A DNA stretch of 64,000 nucleotides from assembly GCF_024679245.1 (NCBI RefSeq), contig NC_090186.1, positions 42,927,069-42,991,068 of the forward strand. Reading direction: 5' to 3'. Positions 22,190 through 38,832 of the stretch are shown in pieces (within the stretch, counting starts at the first letter, position 1; each line of letters starts with the position of its first letter). The notes beneath the pieces are model-generated. The model was not told the DNA's origin, ran no database searches, and saw only the letters and a list, made by a program, of their open reading frames with translations. The stretch is from Pseudorasbora parva (lineage: Eukaryota > Chordata > Actinopteri > Cypriniformes > Gobionidae). The position numbers and the translations under genes are program-made.

Positions 22190-22490
22190 AGACATTTAGA
22201 TCTATTTATGAAAGAATCAAAGAAATATGACTGTTTTCAACATTATTATTAATCATAAATGTTTCTTGAGCATCAGATCATCAAAGGATGATTTGTAAAG
22301 GATCATGAAGGAGTAATGATGATAAATTCAGCTTTGATCACAGAAATAAATTACATTTTACTGTATATTCACATGGAAAACAGATATTTTAAATTGTAAT
22401 AATATTTCACAATATTACTGTTTTTACTGTGATTTTGATCTAATAAATGCAGCCTTGATGAGCATATAGTAATTTCAAAAACATCAAAAA
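22190..22490. repeat. Dispersed repeat ending AAATGCAGCCTTG, copy 1
   Basis: Shares with 24425-24835 and 42925-43165 the ordered motifs GTTTCTTGAGCA, GGATCATG, GTAATGATG, TTCAGCTTTGATCACAG, AATATTTCACAATAT and AATAAATGCAGCCTT. It looks like one old interspersed family; I cannot name its class. Confidence 0.7.
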
Positions 22491-22884
22491 AATTTAAACA
22501 TTTGTATGTCGAGTGCTGTCAATCAATAAAAAAATGCATGATCATTTTTAATCATGATCAAAAAGTTTAAAATAATTAATATTGTAATAATTTCACAGTT
22601 ACTTTTCAAATTAATGTAGAACAAACTACGGCCAGTATCACTGATTCTAATACTGATGCCTTAATGGAAAAAAAACATTAATGCCATTCAACATTACATT
22701 ATAAATGTATTAGGCTTTTAAAAAGAACAACAGTCTTCACATAAACCAATTATAATTATGGTTAGACATACATAAATTGAATGAAGTTATCACATACCTT
22801 TCTTAACTGCATCAATAATAAATTAAATATAGATTCATTCTTATTACCGCTACAGTTTTCTCGGTTACCTTCGTTCTTTGATTA

Positions 22885-23200
22885 AAGTGATAGTTCTCCC
22901 AAAAATGAGAATGTGATGTTTATCTGCTTACCCCCAGGGCATCAGATGTCGGTGTGTTTGTTTCTTCAAATTAAGATTTTTAACTCCAACCGTTGCTCGT
23001 CTAATGCATGTCAATGGGGTGTATTTCTATGAGAGTAAAAAACACACAGACATACGAATCCATATTAAACCCTGCGACTCGTGACACATTGATTTCTTAA
23101 GACACGAAACGATCGGTTTGTCTGAGAAACCGAACAGTATTTATATAATTTTTTACCTCAAATACAGCACAATGTACATCAGCTGTCCCGCGCAATCACT
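22885..23200. repeat. Half copy of the AGTTCTCCCAAAAATGAGAA foldback family
   Basis: Runs parallel to the left arm at 43920-44160: AGTTCTCCCAAAAATGAGAA, then CCGTTGCTCGT, ATGCATGTCAATGG, then ACACGAAACGAT and GAGAAACCGAACAGTATTTA. The opposite arm is absent here. Confidence 0.75.
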
Positions 23201-23226
23201 GCCTGTAAGTGAGGTCAAATTACACA

Positions 23227-23227
<1 letters not shown>

Positions 23228-23259
<32 letters not shown>
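23228..23259. repeat. (ATA)n microsatellite
   Basis: About ten ATA units in AT-rich unique DNA. Confidence 0.9.
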
Positions 23260-23713
23260 ATTTTATTTATAATGCACTTTATATTAAACAAAATCTCAAA
23301 GTGCTAAAACATGGTGTAGAGATACGCGCAAGAGATCACTTTCGCCGCTTGTATCCCATTGAGATACGCCATCTTGTATTACGCGTTCGTGGCTATAAAG
23401 TTAACAACAAAGCCCAAACTATTAGCCTAAATTTAGTTGCCATGTATTTTTAGATATAACGATTAACACTCAAAACAGCATAGTGTATGCAAACATGTAA
23501 ACTTCACATAAGGCCCTTTTTGCATTAACTTCTAAACTGATTTATAAAAAATTAAGTTTCTACAGCAATTCGTTGTTTAAATATAATCATTTATACACAG
23601 AGGATGTCATTTTATGTCAGATATATTTAAACATACATTAAATAATCCAGACGTAACAGGTTCAGTAGAATATAATGATCATAGGCTAATATAGGTCATA
23701 TATTTAGTGAAAG

Positions 23714-23981
23714 CCCTTACGAAACAAAAATATATTGCAGTATATTGGAAAATATCATGTAATACATTAGGCAATATATTCACATATATGGGATTTAATA
23801 TTTATATTCTCCAATATATTGCAGTAGGCCTATATGAAAGCAGCAATCATTTGTATATTTTGCAATATATTACAGGAATATATAATACATTGTATAATAC
23901 CATCAATATATTATTCCATGTCTTTACAATATAATATATTTCAAGTAATATATTGGTAAATATATTTTCCTTTCGTAAGGG
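23714..23981. mobile_element. 268-bp inverted-repeat transposon rich in AATATATTGCAG
   Basis: Ends are CCCTTACGAAA and TTTCGTAAGGG. The interior has repeated copies of AATATATTG(CAG) in both orientations. No coding sequence. No target duplication could be assigned. Confidence 0.7.
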
Positions 23982-24424
23982 AGAGTTGATTTCTCTGGTG
24001 GACTCAATATGGACAGTCGACAGTGAATGACTCCTGAGGTAGTGATGCTACCGACAGAGCCGGCCCAAGCCTTTATGGGGCCCTAAGCAGAATTTTATTT
24101 GGGGGCCCCTCGGTACCGATTGACTTTTGTCAATTCTTGATAATAATCGCACACCCATTATCAATTGTATTAGTTGTAGCTGTGTTGCTTACATCATGTC
24201 TGTCTGTCATGTTTGTACCCTTATACAGTTTTTAATTGTAGCAAACCCACAAGAGTGCTCAGGTGTTCATTTGCACTTTAATATTCAAAGTCTTACAGTA
24301 CAGTTCAGACTCGAATATGTACGATTTAAACTTTTTTTTTTTTAAAGAAGTCTCATGCTAAATATGCTCACAATTCGTTACCCCAGGACTCTTTGATGAA
24401 TAGAAAGAACAGGATTTATCTTTC

Positions 24425-24642
24425 ATTTTATCTTTATTCTTTCAAAGAATCCTAAAAAAGATGTTTACACAACTGTTTTCAACATGATAATAAAAAATAA
24501 ATGTTTCTTGAGCAGCAAATCATCATGAGAATAATCTGTGATGGATCATGTGACAGTGAAGACTGGTGTAATGATGCTGAAAATACAGCTTTAATCACAG
24601 GAATACATTACAATTTACTTGATATTCATATCACATACGAAT

Positions 24643-24735
<93 letters not shown>

Positions 24736-24835
24736 GAAAACAGCTATTTTAAATTGCAATAATATTTCACAATATAACTGTTTTAACTGTAGTTTTGATC
24801 AAATAAATGCAGCCTTTGGTGAGCAGAGACTTCTT
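24425..24835. repeat. Dispersed repeat ending AAATGCAGCCTTT, copy 2
   Basis: Same ordered motifs as the copy at 22190-22490, interrupted by the TA tract at 24646-24732. It lies inside the hAT element. Confidence 0.7.
24646..24732. repeat. (TA)n microsatellite
   Basis: Uninterrupted TA tract of about 43 units. Confidence 0.98.
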
Positions 24836-24937
24836 TTAAAACAAGAAATGGTGGATTTCTTTCAAACATTAAGCAGAGCTTTTATTTTGACGGATATTCA
24901 CGCAGAAAGACATTAGCACTTCTATTTGTGAGAAGGG

Positions 24938-27108
<2,171 letters not shown>

Positions 27109-27735
27109 TACTACTGCTATTTGTTGACAACAGCATATTTATAAATGATTCTCATTACAAATTTGGGAAGGCTTTTTTTGGGAAGAACGAATTTGCATTC
27201 CCCAATAAACAAACAAACAAACAAACAAACAAAAAAAGATAATTTTGAGCGACTCGACTATAGCGCTTGCAGAGAAGCATTTACTGTGAACAGAAACTGG
27301 AAGCTATGCTGTACTCCGTCCAAAACATACAGCATGTCGAATAAGATATTTGCACTAAACCAAAGCGCATTCTCAAATCCATCCATTCATAAAAAGGTTA
27401 CTGGGCAACTGACGAGTAGCGCGGTTTCAGTTTCAGCGCCGATTTTTTTCTCGCACTGTGGACTTTGAACCCTGACGAACAAGCTTTAGTCCAGACGATG
27501 GCACCGCGAGCTCGTGCAGCGCTGTCAGAATCAATCCGTGCATATATTAGAAAACGTAACATTTTGCAGTTTATTTAGTAATAGTTTTAAGGCCATAAAG
27601 GCGATTTCAAACATAAAGGAACATACAGCAGCAGCAGGAAGTCATTTCAAGTGCTCTTGGGGGCCCCCTGGTGGCCAAGGGGGCCCTAAGCAGCCGCTTA
27701 GTTCGCTTATGCCTTGGGCCGGCCCTGGCTACCGA

Positions 27736-29607
27736 CATTGTTTAGAAGCTGTTTTATTGACGTTTTTTCGGTTGAAACACTGATTGAGAGATTTTACAAC
27801 ATAGGATATATTTTAATGTATCCTCAAAGATATTAATTTATGTTTATTCTTTGATCGCCACCGCCGGAAATGACGCGCCTATACAGTGATCAGTCACGTC
27901 CATAGACCGTAAAAAAATGTCACATGAAGAGCGCCAAAACGGCTTTGATTGTTTGAATTTTATTATAAAATGGACATAATACTTATTTTTTCCGTGTAGG
28001 ACCTCAGATTGAAGTGTGTTCCCGCGTAAACAAGCCGACTGTTAACTGTTAAAGATTGCATTCGGTACCATACCGGAAGTCCTGTACCAAAATGGTCCGG
28101 TAGGAATACGTGTGCCGGATGCTGCATTAATTAAACGGAACAAATGAATTGCATGCGCTAATTTTGACAGCACTAATTTCGAGATGTGTAATGATCCTGC
28201 AGGGATTATCTTCACTTTCTAATGTGTCATGCTGTCGAACAACATTTTTTGTTTATTCTGGCCAGCGTGCTATTATTCAAAGCTCCCTGTATGGGAATCA
28301 AACCCATGATGTGGCATTGCTATCGCCAGATGTGCAGGAAAAGAACAAATCCACATAAATCCTTGACAAACCATCTCCAGAGAAAGACTTACTCATGGTT
28401 TGTTTCCTCAATAAACTGTTCATTTTTTATTTGTCAAATCCCTCTTGCCTCAGAGCAGATAGTCCCATTATACAAATGCGCACAGATCAGTGATCATGAG
28501 GAACTGGTGTCATCAGAAATGACACTGTTTGAGTCTCTGATTTAATGTGTCTTGTGCCATTTCTGCTCCATCGGCTCCGTCTTGACAAATCAGGTCTCTA
28601 TCAACTATGATTATACTAAGTAAATGAACACTGCTAACAATATAGAGCATGATAAAACTAATTGAACATCATTTCTTTCAAATGATAAACATGCTAATTA
28701 TTAATAATAGCTTTTTAAGTGAATAATTAAACGCAATTATATTCTTTTTATAACTGAAATATATGGATTACATTAAAGATGATTGTGAAGACATGCAGGG
28801 TAAGTGCAAATGCATGTATAAATGCAGACGTCATGCAGTTTTAGACAGACCTCGGTGCAAACACAGCAGCCACCTGCATCTAAAATCATATCAAGTTGGT
28901 ATTAAATTGAATAATTACATTGCAAATGCTAAAAAAATGTATGTTCTAGATAGCATGAGTGTGTGTAGAATGTAATCTGGCATACTGTCACTGTCATGTG
29001 ACCACAAGTGGCTTGTGTAGGGTCACGCCCATTCATAAATCCTCTCCCGTGGCCTCATGGGATAGTAAAGTGTTCATCGGACACTGAAAAAAAGGTGAGT
29101 AGGATTTACATGATTTAATCATGTACATCGGTTCCACATGATTCAATTAATTAATCAAACATGATTTGTTCACATAACTTCAACATCATGGAATGCAGTC
29201 ATTTTTAACTAACCCAACTGAGTAATCTCAAAATGAGTTTAATATGGCTTCCTAACATTAACTCAGTGGTGTGCACGGAGGGGCTGGAGACTGCCTCTTT
29301 AATCAAATCACAAGCTTATTTTCTTTTGTATAATTTTGTGGTCACTTGACTGATTTATAAGACTGTACTAGCTTTCATTTTGTTAATCAGTAACAGTAAC
29401 AGCACATAAAGAACATGTCAAGTGCTATGAAATGCTCAGTCTCAGTCCACAGCCTAAGCAATCGCTCTGCTCTTCTCCACTATGGTAACCCAGTATAATT
29501 TAGTTACCCAGTTCTAATTATTCCAACATAATTAAACATTAAACACTATTACTTTACACTGAACTTTACACCACACGCTGCCTTAGTAGAGCGGAAAACA
29601 TTTTAAA
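27736..29607. other. Intergenic DNA, no gene seen
   Basis: Plus-strand frames at 28149-28545 show no known domain. The phrase GGGAATCAAACCCATGATG at about 28294 recalls the tRNA-like B-box region of a SINE read backwards, but too little is left to call it. Confidence 0.4.
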
Positions 29608-30052
29608 GGACCGGTCCCATCCTGGACATCAACTGTTTGAATTGCTGCCTTCTGGCAAACGCTTTAGGTCCATTAAATCACGAACCAACAGACTCAAAAA
29701 CAGTTTTTACCCCAGTGCAATAAGGGAACTGAACACTGCAAGCGCCTGCACACACACACACACACACAAACCCACACTCATACACATAACTGAATCATGC
29801 ACTAATCTAATGGGACTTCTTATATTTATACTTATTTTGTGTGTAATATCATGCAGTTCGTACTGCTTACTGTGTAATATCTGTGTGGAATATTGACTAT
29901 TCGCCTAGCTGCACTGTTTTTGTGTGTATTCTTTTAAATTGTGTATGCCATATAAATGTTTTAGTTGCACTAATTATAGGTGATCGCACTGAATGGATTG
30001 CACTAAATTTCGCTATACTTGATATAGTGACAATAAAAGAATCTTGAATCTA
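29608..30052 (+). mobile_element. 3' end of a non-LTR retrotransposon (LINE)
   Basis: The frame beginning near 29614 reads HPGHQLFELLPSGKRFRSIK, then RTNRLKNSFYPSAIRELN, the C-terminal tail of a fish LINE reverse transcriptase (compare the related 45388-46215). A (CA)n stretch follows. The unit ends TGACAATAAAAGAATCTTGA at about 30050, a typical 3' terminus with a polyadenylation signal. Strongly 5'-truncated. Clade not assigned. Confidence 0.75.
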
Positions 30053-31718
30053 TTAAACAATATAAAGTCTCCCCCTTATCTAATTTCCCCCAAAAAACAC
30101 ATAAAATAACACTTAAGTTCAGCAATTTTACTCTTCTCGTCAAGTCCTAAGCAAAGCATGCTGGGAACTACAGTTTGAGCAAAAATCATGTTGGAGTACT
30201 TAACTGGTTCACATTCACCCAAATAATGTAATCTAGTAGAATGCGCATTTTAGCGAGTTACATTAATCGAAAGCAAAGAAATCACGTTTAGGAGAGAAAC
30301 ACAATTTTGTTGCGTAGATCACAAATAATAATATTAAATAAATTGGACAATGTGTGATTTCCTTTTTTTTTCATTGTGCATTTCTCAGCGGAAGTAGTAG
30401 ATCATCCTGGTACTTTTTGCCTACTCCTTTATGAGTACTGTTTTTTGATAAATGACACACCTTTAATGCAATTCAAAGTAAACCTTCAAACTCTGACAAG
30501 GACCTTGTGTGTGTCAGCTGGAGATGGATTGAGGAAGCAGCTATCATTGAGGAAATGCCAGCTTTTTGTCCAGGAACCGAGATGGCACGGCTATGGGATG
30601 TTCCTCCCCTGTGCGTTGTTCTTGGACACGGCAACAAAACTCATGAAGTCCAGATTTGGTGAGGTGTCGAAATGCATTATGAGAATGTCGACAAAATCTG
30701 CCCTTAAAATATAGATCTGATCTGATCTGATCTGTAATGTTACATTCCTGATGCTGAGGTTTATTAGACGTTTAAAACACGTAGGGTAACGCTACCTATT
30801 AAGCTCACTAAAATCTACATCAAGACATTTTAGTGCGCAAGGTCATGTTAAAATAAAATATTAATCTCTGACATGACATAATATTTTATTTTAAATGACA
30901 AAAGTGTTTAAATTAAGACATCAAACGCAAAAAGTCTGGCTGTGCTTGGGGACATGTTACCCTTTATACCCCTGTTCCCATTAAGCTGACGACATGTTTT
31001 TTGGGGGAAAATCTTCTTTATTTTAAACAACATTTTTAAAGAATAATTTTATTTAGATTAACTTGAAGTGGCAACCATCAGTTAATATTTAAAGTCTGTT
31101 TATGAAGTATTTACACAGACATTCAGTGTGGATGAGTTTAACTGGAACAGAAAAACTTTTTTAATGAATAAATATTATTCAATTTAAAAGGACAATTTTA
31201 CTAAATAAATAATCTAGGTCATGTATTAAGTTTTTAAATATTTTCTACATGAACAGCTATTATTGAAAATATCTATGAAATGATACTTTTCTTTTTGATG
31301 TCACACTGCAGCTGTGATTTTCATAGTAATGCACCCTTTAGCGCACCTTAAAATTATATGAAATCTTTAAAAATGATAGAAGTGTAAAACCACAGAACAT
31401 TAATAAACTGTAAATGTATAATATAATGTATTCAAAGCCAGTGATGTCTGCAGTGATATATTATTATAGCACACAATCTTATACAGCTAAGCTAACAATG
31501 TTCTGTGGCACCTGCGCTATGTTGCTTAAACTATATTTTGGATCGAACTGTAATTATTTACTACAGGTTCCAGGTTATAATAAGTCTAAATATTAATCTC
31601 TTAAGTTTGCAGTAAGAAGTTATACTTATCAAAAATAAAGGCTTAAACATGTAAAAAATGCTCATTTAAGGGGCTACTCTTTTGGTGAAAGTTTTCAGAC
31701 ACACTCTAATATAATGCT
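30053..31718. other. Intergenic DNA with one unclassified open frame
   Basis: A 112-codon plus-strand frame at 30376-30714 has ordinary amino-acid composition but no motif I recognise and no splice context I trust. A TCTGA run follows at 30715-30733. The remainder is AT-rich unique DNA. Confidence 0.35.
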
Positions 31719-31875
31719 GGGTTAAAAACAACCCAAGTTGGGTTAAAAATGGAGAAACCCAGCGAATGGTTTGTTTTAACCCAGCGGTTGGGTTAAATGT
31801 TTGCTTAAACCAATACCCAATGGCTGGGTTTGTCCATTTTCAACCTAACTTGGGTTGTTTTTAACCCAGCATTTA
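31718..31875. mobile_element. Palindromic small transposon, AATGCTGGGTTAAAAACAAC
   Basis: The first about 40 bp (AATGCTGGGTTAAAAACAAC, then CCAAGTTGGGTT) return inverted at the right end (AACTTGGGTTG, then TTTTTAACCCAGCATT). The centre has further AACCCAGC/GCTGGGTT copies, so the whole unit can fold into one hairpin. No coding sequence. Confidence 0.85.
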
Positions 31876-33275
31876 AAAGTGCAGCTTAAAAAATGGCCGC
31901 CAGACAGTGTGAACACATGAATATCCATATCAGGAGGTATATGGTAACCGTTTTGGTTAAGATATAAAGTATGACGATACATTTTTTATTTTATTTTTAT
32001 CTGAGCTCAAATATAGCCTAGTAGTGTGCTTAATAGGTATTTGCATTTACATTACATTTACCCTAATTAGTTCTAAACAAATAAAAACGAATCCTTCACT
32101 AGTTGATGTCAATCAGCAAATTAAAATTATGCATCTAAATGAAATCATGTTAAAACCTGCAGCGAAATGTACCGAATGCAAATAAATAATGCTCAGCTGA
32201 GACATTCACATTGTGGAAAATAAATGAACCCTTAAAATTACAAACCGTATTAAGTTCATGTAACGGAGGAAAGGGTGGGATTTTACCGGGAACCGATTAG
32301 ATGGTGAAAAGTGTCTCCCATTAGTAAATGTTGAAGTCTTTAGTGATTTGCATCCCCAAATTGCTGAAAAAGTGTTTACGTTTTTATAAAGTCTTAAAAA
32401 GGTTGCTTTCATTTTAATAGATGGATAAGTTTCTTAATCTTTATTTCAACATTATAAGGAGTCAACACAACTTCCATCTGTTTTTCATCTTCAGGATTTT
32501 CTTTTATTGCTTTCCAGATGACGTGCATGTACTCAAAACCTACAAATAAAATGCCTTTGATTGATATGTCTTGCAAAAACATTTTTTCTGACAGATAAAA
32601 CAACAGTTTTTCATTGAATATTTTATTTCACTCTTGCAAACAAACAATAATAGACTGTCAATAAGTATGACTGTGCATCTTAAAACTGAAGAAATTATGC
32701 TGTTCTACAATTTTTTTTTAAATAAATCACTGAGAAGTAAATCCAAATCCCAGATGAACATCAGTGTTTTTTGTGTTAACATTATGTTTAGCTCACATCA
32801 ACAACCTTTCACCAGCTTCCATTAACTTTACAGCACTTTTGAGAAATGATCTCCGATCCAACACGATTTTTCAATGCCGTTTCTCAGAGGACACATCATT
32901 ATAAACAATGGCTTGGCCAAATGGAGCTTGCAGATGCTGTACAATTATTTAACTCCTCAATAGCGACGGAAAAAGTGACATTTCGTGAAGGTAAAGAGTC
33001 ATTTCCGAAACCCTAAGTACCAACTCAAGAGCGCGGAAAGCTATTGTAACTTCTCAAGAGCTTTAAAAAGTTACGGACATGATCGTAAGGTCATCCTAAA
33101 AATAAGCTTGGGCTGTAGTGCCTGATGGTAACGCGGGCGGCAAACAAGGAAAATTGTGGAAACAGGAAAACCCTGCTTGAATAAGAATGTATAGTTCTAT
33201 TGTAAAGCGAATGTGTCTGTGGGGAAATCATTGTGTTTGGCTTGTGTTGAGGTAAACTGGTCAAGTCAAGCTCAC
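31876..33275. other. Intergenic DNA, no gene seen
   Basis: Short minus-strand frames at 32206-32603 have no recognisable domain. No transposon ends were identified. Confidence 0.4.
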
Positions 33276-33412
33276 TGCAGAAAAGGTTCTACCAGCGCTA
33301 CGTGTTTGGAAACCCTAAAAGGGTATAGCTGAGTATAAAGAACCTTTTATGCTAAAAGATAATGACAAGAAAGAACCGTTTTGGCACTTAAAAAGGGTTC
33401 TACACTGCAAAA

Positions 33413-35358
33413 AAATGCATTTCTTATTTAGTATTTTTGTCTTGTTTCTAAATATCTTAAAATTCTTACATTAAGAAACATAACAGGGACGGATTGGCAA
33501 TCTGTGCGTTCTGGAAAAGTCCAGAACGGCCGTCCAACCGAGGGCCATAACACAGTATGAACAGCCATCAGCAGGGGCACTAATACAATCACTTATACTA
33601 CTACCCCCAGGCTCATTGGAAATACGTGACTCTGCCTACATTTTTGCAACACCCTAGTTATGTACCTCCAGGTACGTTTACCTGCACTTTTGGGTAAAAC
33701 GTCCACCGGAGGCGCTAAGTGGTAATATTTTTTCTCCATTCCCAGACTGATCTCATGAAATGGCGTATGTACGACACGCCAATTCGTATGCCATTTTGGC
33801 GTGCTATCAAGACGCATAATCGCTTTTTAGCGTGTTTATCAACGCCGTTTCATTCTATCCCCCTACACTGCCCCTACCCCTAAACCTACCCATCACACAC
33901 ACGCACGCACGCACACACACACAGCCCCTAAACCTACCCATCACACACACACAGCCCCTAAACCTACCCATCACACACACACAGCCCCTAAACCTACCCA
34001 TCACACACACACAGCCCCTAAACCTACCCATCACACACACACAGCCCCTAAACCTACCCATCACACACACACAGCCCCTAAACCTCATCACAAGAAACAT
34101 TCAGCATTTTTACATTTTCAAAAAAACTATTTAGTATGTTTATAAATGCATTTACCTTGTGGACACACACACGTATTCAGACACATTTTGAACGCGTAAC
34201 TCAAACTCTTCCCTAAACCTACCCATGTGTGTATTATAAAAAACAGGATAACAGGCAGATGCACAATTTATTCAGAAAGTACAAACATGCCAAGTGTTCT
34301 GAGGCCAAACGATTGATTTGTGTGAAGAAAATCCCCAAAAGCGATCAGTAACGTCGAATCCATCCACCAAAGATTAATAATACATTTCAAATATTGCCGG
34401 CGGAAGAAACGTCACGTCAGCTTTTACAGCATTGGCTGTTGTGTGTCTCGTGACCGATCGCGTCATTCAATTTGTGCGTATCATTTGAATCAGAAATATG
34501 AATGAACGAGCGTGTGTGTGTGATCATCATTTCAACGACTAAAACATTAAGATCAACTCTGTTCTTCACATGAAGATATCGTATGACTTGGAATGCAACA
34601 TGAGTTAATACTTTTATACAGATTTTTTGGACCGTTTTTGCAATAAATAACTGTGACTGTACATTTATTTGCCTGTTACGTGTTTTATATTGTTGAGAGT
34701 TGGAAGGTTTAGGGTAGGAGTGGAGTTAGTTGCTCCAAATGATAAATTAGGCTATAAATATTCATTCTGTGAGATCAGGTTGGCGCGTGTATGTTTACGC
34801 GAAGTCATGATGTCATGTTGCGCATCTGGAATGAAGAAAAAATATTACCACTTAGCGCCTCCGGTGGACGTTTTACCCAGCCAGTTTGTGATTGGTCCCC
34901 GGATTTCCGGAATCAAATTGCAGCAGAATGGCTAGCAGAAGACATAAGGAGAAAGGTGGATGGGAAAAAGTTAAAGAAAAGAGGGCCAAGTGTAGTACAT
35001 AGTACACCATAGTACAGTGTCTGTTGCACATGGCTAGGGGCGGATGGCCGGAGGATGGGCCTATTTGGGAGAAAGTCCAGGGCTGTTTTTTAGCCCCTAG
35101 CTCTGCTAGACACGCAAAACATATTGTCTTGGGGAAAAATAACTCAAAAATGTTGTTTTAAGATTATTTTACTTACCCCATTGACAGATTATTGTGCGTA
35201 TTTTAAGCAAAAACTCTCTTAATTTTGAGTTATTTTTCCCCAAAATAAGACAATTACTTTTGCTTGTCTATAAATACTTCTTGTTTTAAGAATTTTTAGA
35301 TGTTTGGACTAGAAACAAGACAAAAACACAAAGTAAGAAAAGCTTTTTTTTTGCAGTG
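33413..35358. mobile_element. Small CACTGCAAAAA transposon split by a 1.6-kb insertion
   Basis: The left part (33413 to about 33482: CACTGCAAAAAAATGC, then TCTTGTTTCTAAATATCTTA) and the right part (about 35112-35358: TTTAGATGTTTGGACTAGAA, ACAAGACAAAAAC, then TTTTGCAGTG) are the two inverted ends of one element. The 1.6 kb between them is later material, beginning near CAGGGACGGATTGGC, with inverted arms at about 33695-33745 and 34826-34880 (CACTTAGCGCCTCCGG and complement) and the minisatellite at 33876. The split element itself lies between AAAAGGGTTCTA and AACCTTTTAGGGGTTCC, possibly another repeat. Confidence 0.75.
33876..34095. repeat. 30-bp minisatellite, about 7 units
   Basis: Unit CCCCTAAACCTACCCATCAC plus ACACACACAG. 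Copies start at 33925, 33955, 33985, 34015, 34045 and 34075 exactly 30 bp apart and look identical; the first and last units are diverged or partial. A (CACG)n variant lies at 33898-33913. Confidence 0.95.
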
Positions 35359-35380
35359 AACCTTTTAGGGGTTCCAAATA

Positions 35381-35589
35381 CACTGTAAAAAATTAAATGA
35401 TCAATAAGTTATGTTTTTACATTGTTTTAACTCATCAAAATAAGTTAAGAAATGTTAAACTTTTTTTATTAGCTATACAAGATGTAACAATTTTTTTAAA
35501 GTCAGTTTAACATAATTTAAGTTGAAATAACTTAAACATCCAAGTCGATTGTACTGCAGAAGTTCAGAATTTGCCTTTTTTTTACAGTG
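35381..35589. mobile_element. Small CACTGTAAAA transposon, family 2, copy 1
   Basis: 209 bp with ends CACTGTAAAAAATT and TTTTTTTTACAGTG. It shares TTTAAGTTGAAATAACTTAA, then ACATCCAAGT and GATTGTA, with 61288-61506. Confidence 0.8.
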
Positions 35590-35601
35590 TACTTAACGTT
35601 G

Positions 35602-35987
35602 CACTGTAAAAAAAAAAGTGTTGGTTTTCGTTGGTTTAACTTAAAAAAGTAAGTAACCTGGTTGCCTTAAAATTTTGAGTTTATCGAAATCAAAAAATTG
35701 AGTTGATTCAAAGAAGGAAATGTGTTTAATATAGAAACTCCAAATATTATTGTATTTGAACCACATAAAAATGTATCAAACAATGAAAGTAGCACTATTT
35801 GGCATGTTTCACTGCTTCATCAGAAATAAAACACACACAATTACGCAATATGCTTACAAAATCTTTTAATAATATTAAGGTTGTCGAATCTCAAAAAATG
35901 TTCATTGTATTAACTCAAAATTGTAATTTCAATGAACTCAAAATTAAGGCAACCAGGTGACTTTTTTTCTAAATATTTTTTACAGTG
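35602..35987 (+). mobile_element. Small CACTGTAAAA transposon, family 1, copy 1
   Basis: About 386 bp with ends CACTGTAAAAAAAA and TTTTTTACAGTG. Internal markers are GTTGGTTTAACTTAAAAAAG, AACCTGGTTGCC, GAACCACATAAAA, GCATGTTTCACTGC and GGTTGTCGAATCTC. Five copies occur in the window. Confidence 0.88.
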
Positions 35988-36230
35988 TGATAGAAGCTTT
36001 TCTTCTAAGAGTGTGCTTTGATTTCCAGAGAACACAGACGAGTACAAGCAGTGATCAGAGATTACCCGAGCCGGATTTGAACATGGCTTGTTCAAACAAA
36101 AACACTATTGTGCCATATCAGAGCATGTTCACAACCCATCCGATGGCAAATCCTGGCATTTTGCATTCATTTAGGTTACAATTTGAAGGTGTAACAGTGT
36201 AATTATACATTTAAATACGGAGTAAATGTG

Positions 36231-37170
36231 ACACGTGGCCATAACATTATGACCATCTTTCTAATATTGTGTTGGTCCCCTTTTGCAGCCAAAACAGCCC
36301 TGACCCGTCGAGGCATCGATTGAGGGAGTGCTGTGGTATCTTGCACCAAGATGTTAGCAGTGGATCCTTTAAGTCCTGTAAGTTGTGAGGTGAAGCCTCC
36401 ATCAATCAGACTTGTTTGTTCAGCTCATCCCACAGATGCTCGATTGGATTGAGATCTGGGGAATTTGGAGGCCGAGTCAACGCCTCAAACTCGTTGTGCT
36501 CCTCAAACCATTCCTGAAGCATTTGTGCTTTGTGTCAGGAGCATTATCCTGCTGGAAGAGCCACAGCCACCAGAATACCGTTTCCATGAAAGGCTGAACA
36601 TGGTCTCAGCAATGCTTAGGTAGGTGGAGCGTGTCAAAGTAACATCCACATGGATGGAGGACCCAAGGTTTCCCAGCAGAACATTGCCCAAAGCATCACA
36701 CTGCCTCCGCCGGCTCGCCTTCTTCCCATAGTGCATCCTGGGGCCATGTGTTCCCCAGGTAAGTGACACACACACACACACCCGGCCATCCACGTGATGT
36801 AAAAGAAAACGTGATTCCTCAGACCAGGCCACCTTCTTCCATTGCTCCGTGGTCCAGTTCTGATGCTCACGTGCCACTGTTGGTGCTTTCCACGGGGTCA
36901 GGGGTCAGCATGGTCACCCTGACTGGTCAGCGGCTATGCCGCCCCATACGCAACAAACTGAGATGCTCTGTGTATTCTGACACCTTTCTATCAGAACCAG
37001 CATTAACTTCTGGAGCAGTTTGAGCTCCAGTAGCTCGTCTGTTTGATCGGACCACACGGGCCAGCCTTCGCTCCCCACGTGCATCAATGAGCCTTGGCCG
37101 CCCATGACCCTGTGGCCGGTTCTCCACTGTTCCTTCCTGTTTGTCCCATAACAATGTCCATTTTTACACA
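36231..37170 (-). pseudogene. Tc1-like transposase pseudogene
   Basis: The right-hand minus-strand region reads RPQGHGRPRLIDARGERRLA, then RVVRSNRRATGAQ, VNAGSDRKVSEYT and LLRMGRHSR (helix-turn-helix half); further on come AREHQNWTTEQWKKVAWSEE, SRFLLHHVDGR and MLWAMFCWETLG (catalytic-core half). These match a widespread teleost Tc1 transposase. The left end carries the terminal motif GTGGCCATAACATTATGACC (36235 onward); the other terminal repeat is missing. Stops, frameshifts and a (CA)n expansion at 36768-36782 show it is dead. Confidence 0.85.
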
Positions 37171-38462
<1,292 letters not shown>

Positions 38463-38832
38463 CACTGTAAAAAAGCTGTTGGTTTTTGTTGGTTTAACTT
38501 AAAAAAGTAAGTAACCTGGTTGCCTTAAAATTTTGAGTTTATTGAAATTAAAAATGTGAGTTGATACAATGAAGGAAATTTGTTTAATAAATAGAAACTC
38601 AAAATATTATTGTATCTGAACCACATAAAACATTTGATAAATCATGAAAATAGCACAATTTGGCATGTTTCACTGCATCATCAGAAATAAAACACACAAT
38701 TACCCAATATGCTTACAAAATCTTTAAATAATATTTTAATAAAGGTTGTCGAATCTCAAAAAATGTTCATTGTATTAACTCAAAATTTTAAGGCAATCAG
38801 GAAACTTTTTTTCTAAATAATTTTTTACAGTA
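38463..38832 (+). mobile_element. Small CACTGTAAAA transposon, family 1, copy 2
   Basis: Same internal marker order as 35602-35987. The right end reads TTTTTTACAGTA, one base off the canonical end. Confidence 0.88.

Noticed and set aside
28260..28340. Possible tRNA or tRNA-derived SINE
   Set aside because: Only a B-box-like phrase in reverse orientation is visible; no cloverleaf or SINE body could be traced.
30376..30714. 112-codon open frame as a gene
   Set aside because: No recognised motif, no neighbouring exons and chance frames of this size are expected in 64 kb.
33832..34134. Repeat protein with PLNLPITHT units
   Set aside because: It is the translation of the 30-bp minisatellite, whose length is a multiple of three; no gene signals surround it.
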